Source: Bryobacteraceae bacterium (GTDB lineage Bacteria; Acidobacteriota; Terriglobia; Bryobacterales; Bryobacteraceae). From it: 64,000 bases of DNA. Location: positions 1,488,001 to 1,552,000 of the forward strand of contig JAWKHH010000001.1 in NCBI GenBank assembly GCA_041394945.1, in the 5' to 3' direction. The notes beneath the pieces are model-generated. The model had not been told where the DNA came from. It searched no databases and worked only from the letters and a program-made list of their open reading frames with translations. Shown here in pieces: positions 60,108-64,000 of the stretch (its first letter is position 1; the number at the start of each line of letters is the position of its first letter). The position numbers were made by a program, and so were the translations under genes.

Positions 60108-62072
60108 ATGTTTGGAAGCGTTCTCGCCGGAATCCCGCAGCGGCTTGTTTACCTCGCCGCCGGACTGAGCCTGATGGCCGCGATCTCCCTGGCGCTAATC
60201 GCCCACAATCTGTTTAAAGACGAAGCCCTCCAATCGAGCGACAGCCGCCAGGTGTCCAGCCGGCATTTCGACGAGCTTTGGTTCACGCCCGAGAAGCGGC
60301 TGGCGGGCGCCGAACGGGCCGACAGCGGCGTGGACGCCGCCGTATTCGATCCGGAGAACAACTCCTGGGAGGAGCGCCGCTTCGTCGCCACGATGGACGC
60401 GGCCAGAGAGACATGGGGACTCGGTCAGCGGGCCGACGTGCTCGGATGGGTGGCCGGCGGCACGGGCTGCCTGATGCGCTTCGGCAACCGGGGGGTTTGC
60501 GCGACGATGCCGGTGGGCGGCGCCGTTCGCGCCGTCCAGGTGACGCCGGCCGGCACGTTGGCAGTGGTTCGCGCCGACGGCTCAGTGGCCGATTGGAGCG
60601 GCGCCGCGGGCCAGGATTGGCGCGTCAGCGAACTTGGGGTTCGCGTGCAGATGGCCGCCAGCTACCCGGGGTACTTCGCGCTGTCGACGCCGGATATCAA
60701 GATCTACCGGCGCGATGCCGCCGGGTCGTGGGTCGGCGTCGAATCCTCGCCGCCTCCGGAGCCGCCGTTTGAGATCCGCATGCCGGGGGCGGGTCAGGCA
60801 GCCGCCGTCCGCGGCCCGACGGTATTCCGGGTAGGCAAGGTAGCCGGCGCCCCGGGACGCATCCGCGCCCTGACTTATGGCTCGGGCGGCGCCCTGGTGG
60901 CGGTGGGCGATTTCGGCGGAGTCCATCTCTTACGGCCGGGAAAACCGAGTCAGGTGCTGGCCGAGGCCAGCGGAGCGCTCAGCGCGGTCTGCGTGAGTGA
61001 TTCCGCATTGGCGTTTTCGGGCCCGGAAGGAACCTGGCTCGCGCGGGTCTCGGTGGTGCGGCAGTTGAACGAGGCCGGGCAGTTGCTGATGCGGATCTCC
61101 TGGGCGTTCGGTTTCTTCTCCGCCGTGCTCGGCCTGCTGGGTTTGATGCTCACGGTCAATGCGGCGGTGGGCAGAAAACCGAAGGAGCGCCAGGAACCGG
61201 ATGGCCCGGACAAGCTGCCGGATCCGCCGGCGGAAATGATTGAGGCGCTGTGCCGGCGGGGCGGGATCCTTTGGGCCGGCGCCGGGCTGAGCGCGCAGAG
61301 TGGATTCCCGTTGTGGCCGGACCTTGCGGCGCAAGTGATCCAGGTGGCCGCCATGTCGGGATGGGTGGAGGCGGTCGACAGCAGGCGGATGATGGGCTTT
61401 CACCAGGCCGGCGAACCGGACCGGGCGCTCGCCGACCTGATGGCGGCGCCGTGGCTTCCGCGCATCGAGATCGTCCACCACTACAAGGCTGTTTACCACC
61501 GCTTCTCACTGCCATCACGGTCGCACGAGGCGCTGACGCGCCTGCCGTTGCGGGGCGTCATCACGACGAACTACGACCGGCTGCTCGAGGAGATGGGCGC
61601 CGACGAGGTGGTGGAAGGCGTTGATACGAAGCGTGTTGGGCTGGCCGAGCGCATGGGCCGGTTCTTCGTGCTGAAGCTCTACGGGGACCTGCGAACCACG
61701 CAGAGTTCGCTGCTCTGCCGGCGGGAGCTCTACTCGAGAGCCACGGAGGATCCGGCGATCGGAGCCGCGATCTCAAGCCTGCTGGAGCGGAGAACGCTGA
61801 TTTTCGTGGGGGCGTCGCTCGAGGGGTTGGTCTCGGATCTTGCCGGGCTCGGCGTGAGGGTAACCGCCGGAGAGCATCGGCACTGGGCGATCGCCGCGGT
61901 GAGTGCGGGGTGGCAGAAACAGGCGGCGGTGCTCGAACGGTACGGGATCTCGACGATTGCGTGCGCGCCGGAGCAGATCAGCGGCGAACTGCCGGTGTTT
62001 CTCGAGAAGCTGGCGGGCCAATGCGCATCGCGGAGGCAGGGGCACGCCAGGAGCGCGGGCGCGGTCGGGTGA
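60108..62072 (+). CDS. Membrane-anchored propeller-like/SIR2-like protein B
   Basis: 654 residues from ATG 60108. Same order as protein A: TM1 (about 13-33), beta-rich region (about 45-315, with CLMRFGNRGVCATMPVGG, TPAGTLAVVRADGSVADW and GGALVAVGDFGGVHLLRPG), TM2 (about 328-352) and SIR2-like domain (about 375-640). The NAD-loop is WAGAGLSAQSGFPLW (389-403). Asn488 is kept in TTNYD, but KLYGD (523-527) again has Tyr525 for the catalytic His. VGASLEGLVSDL closes the fold. The two proteins are clear paralogues, best conserved in the SIR2-like part. The stop lies 18 bp from the convergent TadG-like gene. Confidence 0.88.
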   Translation: MFGSVLAGIPQRLVYLAAGLSLMAAISLALIAHNLFKDEALQSSDSRQVSSRHFDELWFTPEKRLAGAERADSGVDAAVFDPENNSWEERRFVATMDAARETWGLGQRADVLGWVAGGTGCLMRFGNRGVCATMPVGGAVRAVQVTPAGTLAVVRADGSVADWSGAAGQDWRVSELGVRVQMAASYPGYFALSTPDIKIYRRDAAGSWVGVESSPPPEPPFEIRMPGAGQAAAVRGPTVFRVGKVAGAPGRIRALTYGSGGALVAVGDFGGVHLLRPGKPSQVLAEASGALSAVCVSDSALAFSGPEGTWLARVSVVRQLNEAGQLLMRISWAFGFFSAVLGLLGLMLTVNAAVGRKPKERQEPDGPDKLPDPPAEMIEALCRRGGILWAGAGLSAQSGFPLWPDLAAQVIQVAAMSGWVEAVDSRRMMGFHQAGEPDRALADLMAAPWLPRIEIVHHYKAVYHRFSLPSRSHEALTRLPLRGVITTNYDRLLEEMGADEVVEGVDTKRVGLAERMGRFFVLKLYGDLRTTQSSLLCRRELYSRATEDPAIGAAISSLLERRTLIFVGASLEGLVSDLAGLGVRVTAGEHRHWAIAAVSAGWQKQAAVLERYGISTIACAPEQISGELPVFLEKLAGQCASRRQGHARSAGAVG

Positions 62073-62090
62073 TGCGAGGGCCGCGCGAGG

Positions 62091-63566
62091 CTACTTCGAG
62101 TAACGAAGGATCTCGCTGGCGATGCGGACGAACGCTTCGTTCAATTGCGCGGCCGAGGGAGCGTAGATGTAGAGGCCCTCGGGCGAATTGGAATCGTAGA
62201 TGGGGGAATCCACGTCGTTGGAGACTCGAAGCAGGAGGTCGTGTTCGGCTTCGCCGGCGCCGCCGAGCCCAATCGCATAGATGACGGTGACGATGCCGGC
62301 GTTGAGCTCCTTATTCCGGATCCGCTGGGCGGCGTTGTCGATGGCGTTGATAGCGGCATTCAAGCCGGAGTTGTTGGAGGTATAGCGGATCTTTCCGGCG
62401 TAGCTGCCGAATGTGTAGGTGGTCACCGACTTCCACCCGAACATGGAATTGCCGTAGAGGTCGGTGTCGGGGTAGAAGGGAACGTCGCGGGAGACGTTGG
62501 AGCCGCTGCTGCGCCACCAACAGTCGTTGCTCGAGGAGACCGAAGAGCCTGAGTAGCCGTTGGGCTTCGTTACGTAGCCGGGGTCGCCGGTGGGCATGGA
62601 GGAAGCCGCGTAGCCGCGGACACCGTCGTCACCGTCGTCGTAGGCGATATAGCCGCGGTAGGAGAGGTTGGACGGATCGTAGCCGGATTGATAGTAGTAC
62701 TTGCCGTGCTGCCAATCGTAGCAGCGGGTCATGTCGCTGTTTCCCGGGGTGCCGTTGACGTCGAGCGTCCAATCGGCGGTCACCGAATTCGGCTTGCCGT
62801 CCGTGAAGAACAGGATTACGTTGAGGGCGCCCGGTTCGTTGATGGTAACCAGTTCCTCATAGCCTTTCCAAAGGGCCTGGGCCGAGCCGGTCCAACCGGC
62901 GCACCCGCCCGGATAGAGCAGGTCGATCTTGGAGGCGAGGGTGGGCGAGTTCTTAAAACTCATTGTGGGCGCGTAGTCCACTTTGTAGGATCCGCCGTAG
63001 GTGATCATGCCCAGCCGGTCCCGCCCGTTGGCGAAGGAATTGACGAACGACGTCGCGGCTGATTCCAGGTCATCGCAGGCGCCGGCAGTGTCGAGCGATC
63101 CGGAACGGTCGATGACGAGCATCACGTTCACGTCGCGGCGGGCCGCCTCGCCGATGGCCTTCACCGGGGACTCCGTCCGCCCGATCGTACGCATGAAGAA
63201 CAAGGGCACGGCCACGGAACCGGTGACAGAAACTTTTCTGGTGCGGAATCCGCTTTCGGTCACCGTCACCGAGCGCGCCTGGCCGGTGCTGCCGAAGGTT
63301 CCGGGAAGGAAGTTGGCGTCGAAGAAGGCCTGCGCCCGCGCGGTGGCGCTCGCTTCCTGCTCGGAGAGCGTCAGCCCCACCGACAGGTTCCGCGCCGCGG
63401 CGATCGAGGCGGCGTCGCAGGCCGCCTGCAGCCGCGCCTTCACCGCGTAGAGAACGCCTGCGTCGATCGCCAGCCCGACGAGGGGAAGAATCCAGACCAG
63501 CATCAACGCCGTCAGGATGATCGCGAATCCCCGCCTTCGGCCGGAGGTGCGAGTTCGATGTGCCAC
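62091..63566 (-). CDS. TadE/TadG-like pilus-associated protein with VWA domain
   Basis: 491 residues from GTG 63566. An N-terminal TadE/TadG-type helix (about 13-37) is followed by a linker and a von Willebrand A domain (about 143-470). The MIDAS loop is DRSGS (Asp153, Ser155, Ser157). A long Ser/Tyr/Gly/Asp-rich insertion (about 290-385) interrupts the VWA. The C-terminus SPEGLYIYAPSAAQLNEAF is shared with the next gene. Such proteins are minor pilins or surface adhesins of the Tad system; no other tad genes are in the window. Confidence 0.88.
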   Translation of the reverse strand: MAHRTRTSGRRRGFAIILTALMLVWILPLVGLAIDAGVLYAVKARLQAACDAASIAAARNLSVGLTLSEQEASATARAQAFFDANFLPGTFGSTGQARSVTVTESGFRTRKVSVTGSVAVPLFFMRTIGRTESPVKAIGEAARRDVNVMLVIDRSGSLDTAGACDDLESAATSFVNSFANGRDRLGMITYGGSYKVDYAPTMSFKNSPTLASKIDLLYPGGCAGWTGSAQALWKGYEELVTINEPGALNVILFFTDGKPNSVTADWTLDVNGTPGNSDMTRCYDWQHGKYYYQSGYDPSNLSYRGYIAYDDGDDGVRGYAASSMPTGDPGYVTKPNGYSGSSVSSSNDCWWRSSGSNVSRDVPFYPDTDLYGNSMFGWKSVTTYTFGSYAGKIRYTSNNSGLNAAINAIDNAAQRIRNKELNAGIVTVIYAIGLGGAGEAEHDLLLRVSNDVDSPIYDSNSPEGLYIYAPSAAQLNEAFVRIASEILRYSK

Positions 63567-63619
63567 GTCTTCCTCATCGGACAGCGCCGCCCGGCGTTGA
63601 GATAAACGTCCGACTGATC

Positions 63620-63667
63620 AAAAAAAAGGCCCCGCACGGCCCGGATTGCTCCAGAGCCGGCGGGGCT
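63620..63667 (-). terminator. Rho-independent terminator after the partial TadG-like gene
   Basis: On the minus strand a G+C stem (gccccgc at 63660-63666 paired with gcggggc at 63629-63635, plus an inner ccgg-containing stem) is followed by a run of eight T (63620-63627). It lies between the stop of the partial gene at 63746 and the start of the 491-residue gene at 63566, so the two need separate promoters. Confidence 0.88.
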
Positions 63668-63745
63668 GACTTCCCGACCGAAGGGAAAGCTCAATTTCTA
63701 TTCGGCGCGCACGCCGCAATTCGATTGCGGTGTTTTCCGCCGGCG

Positions 63746-64000
63746 CTACAGCGAGTAGCGCAGGATCTCCGACGCGATGCGGACGAACGCCTCGTTCAAC
63801 GCCGCGGGATTCGGGGCGTATACGTACAGGCCTTCGGGCGAGTTGTTGTCGAAGATGGCGCTGTCGCGGTCATTGGCGACGCGTTCGAGAATGTCGGACT
63901 CGGCCTCGCCGACGCCGCCCAAGCCGATCGCGTAGATCATCGTCGTCAGGTTCGGGTTGCCGACCTTCTGGCGAATTCGCAGCGCGGCGCTGTCGAGCGC
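63746..64000 (-). CDS. TadG-like VWA protein, C-terminal part, cut by window edge
   Basis: The last 84 residues are visible, reading IRQKVGNPNLTTMIYAIGLG and ending ASEILRYSL. They align closely with the end of the 491-residue neighbour (IYAIGLGGAGEAEHDLLLRV; EAFVRIASEILRYSK). It is therefore a tandem paralogue, and the gene begins beyond the right edge. The terminator at 63620-63667 follows its stop. Confidence 0.85.
   Translation of the reverse strand, partial: ALDSAALRIRQKVGNPNLTTMIYAIGLGGVGEAESDILERVANDRDSAIFDNNSPEGLYVYAPNPAALNEAFVRIASEILRYSL

Overview
The window is about 64 kb of GC-rich bacterial chromosome. Three things point to an acidobacterium of the Bryobacterales/Solibacter type: a sugar dehydrogenase carrying the Solibacter-type C-terminal domain (TIGR03437-like, 14420-16273), a MacB-like permease of the acidobacterial orphan type (23285-25738), and many secreted proteins of styles common in that group. 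This assignment is inferred from protein families, not from a marker RNA. I saw no rRNA, tRNA, CRISPR array or intact insertion sequence.

Layout. 1-2877: a minus-strand sugar/one-carbon operon (phosphosugar-binding SIS protein, Gfo/Idh/MocA oxidoreductase, SDR, MetE-like protein cut by the window edge). 2884-4133: a broken gene with one frameshift and one in-frame TAG. 4146-6224: an enolase-superfamily enzyme that overlaps a TPR membrane protein tail to tail by 393 bp. 6275-10777: rlmN, then an M16 peptidase, TPM, nucleotidyltransferase and LemA cluster. 10774-20892: mostly envelope and secreted proteins, including a zinc-ribbon/pseudo-receiver protein, a five-repeat secreted protein, cytochrome P460 and an MFS/spermidine-synthase-like fusion. 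20972-26730: an accessory stretch with a DUF2806 protein, a zinc-ribbon SIR2 protein, a MacB-like permease and the wreck of a hicAB toxin-antitoxin pair plus a DUF2971 fragment.

26731-29425 holds ribE, ribD and ftsY. FtsY is divergent from a PEGA-domain Ser/Thr kinase, across a perfect inverted repeat that looks like two back-to-back extended -10 promoters. 31377-39720 carries an amidase, bifunctional nuclease, miaB, a SPOR protein, a PAS protein, rsmE and a DUF1080 glycosidase-like protein. A LacI-family regulator (39964-41013) has a perfect match to the cre/LacI operator consensus beside it. 42573-54830 is a near-continuous minus-strand run of 15 genes (DUF1844, MBL, ribF, lacD, eda, trm112-like, GT9, msbA-like, yicC, gmk, rpoZ, coaBC, UDG, tmk, holB), most overlapping by 4-8 bp. 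truB follows on the plus strand.

The most interesting locus is 57987-62072: two adjacent paralogous genes, each encoding TM helix, propeller-like extracytoplasmic domain, second TM helix and cytoplasmic SIR2-like domain. Both have Tyr where SIR2-like NADases have the catalytic His, and the first also has Cys where the Asn should be. They look like a membrane-spanning sensor pair built on a catalytically altered SIR2 fold. A third SIR2 protein (22216-23253) keeps the normal Asn and His. The right edge carries two tandem TadG-like VWA proteins (the second partial) separated by a strong terminator.
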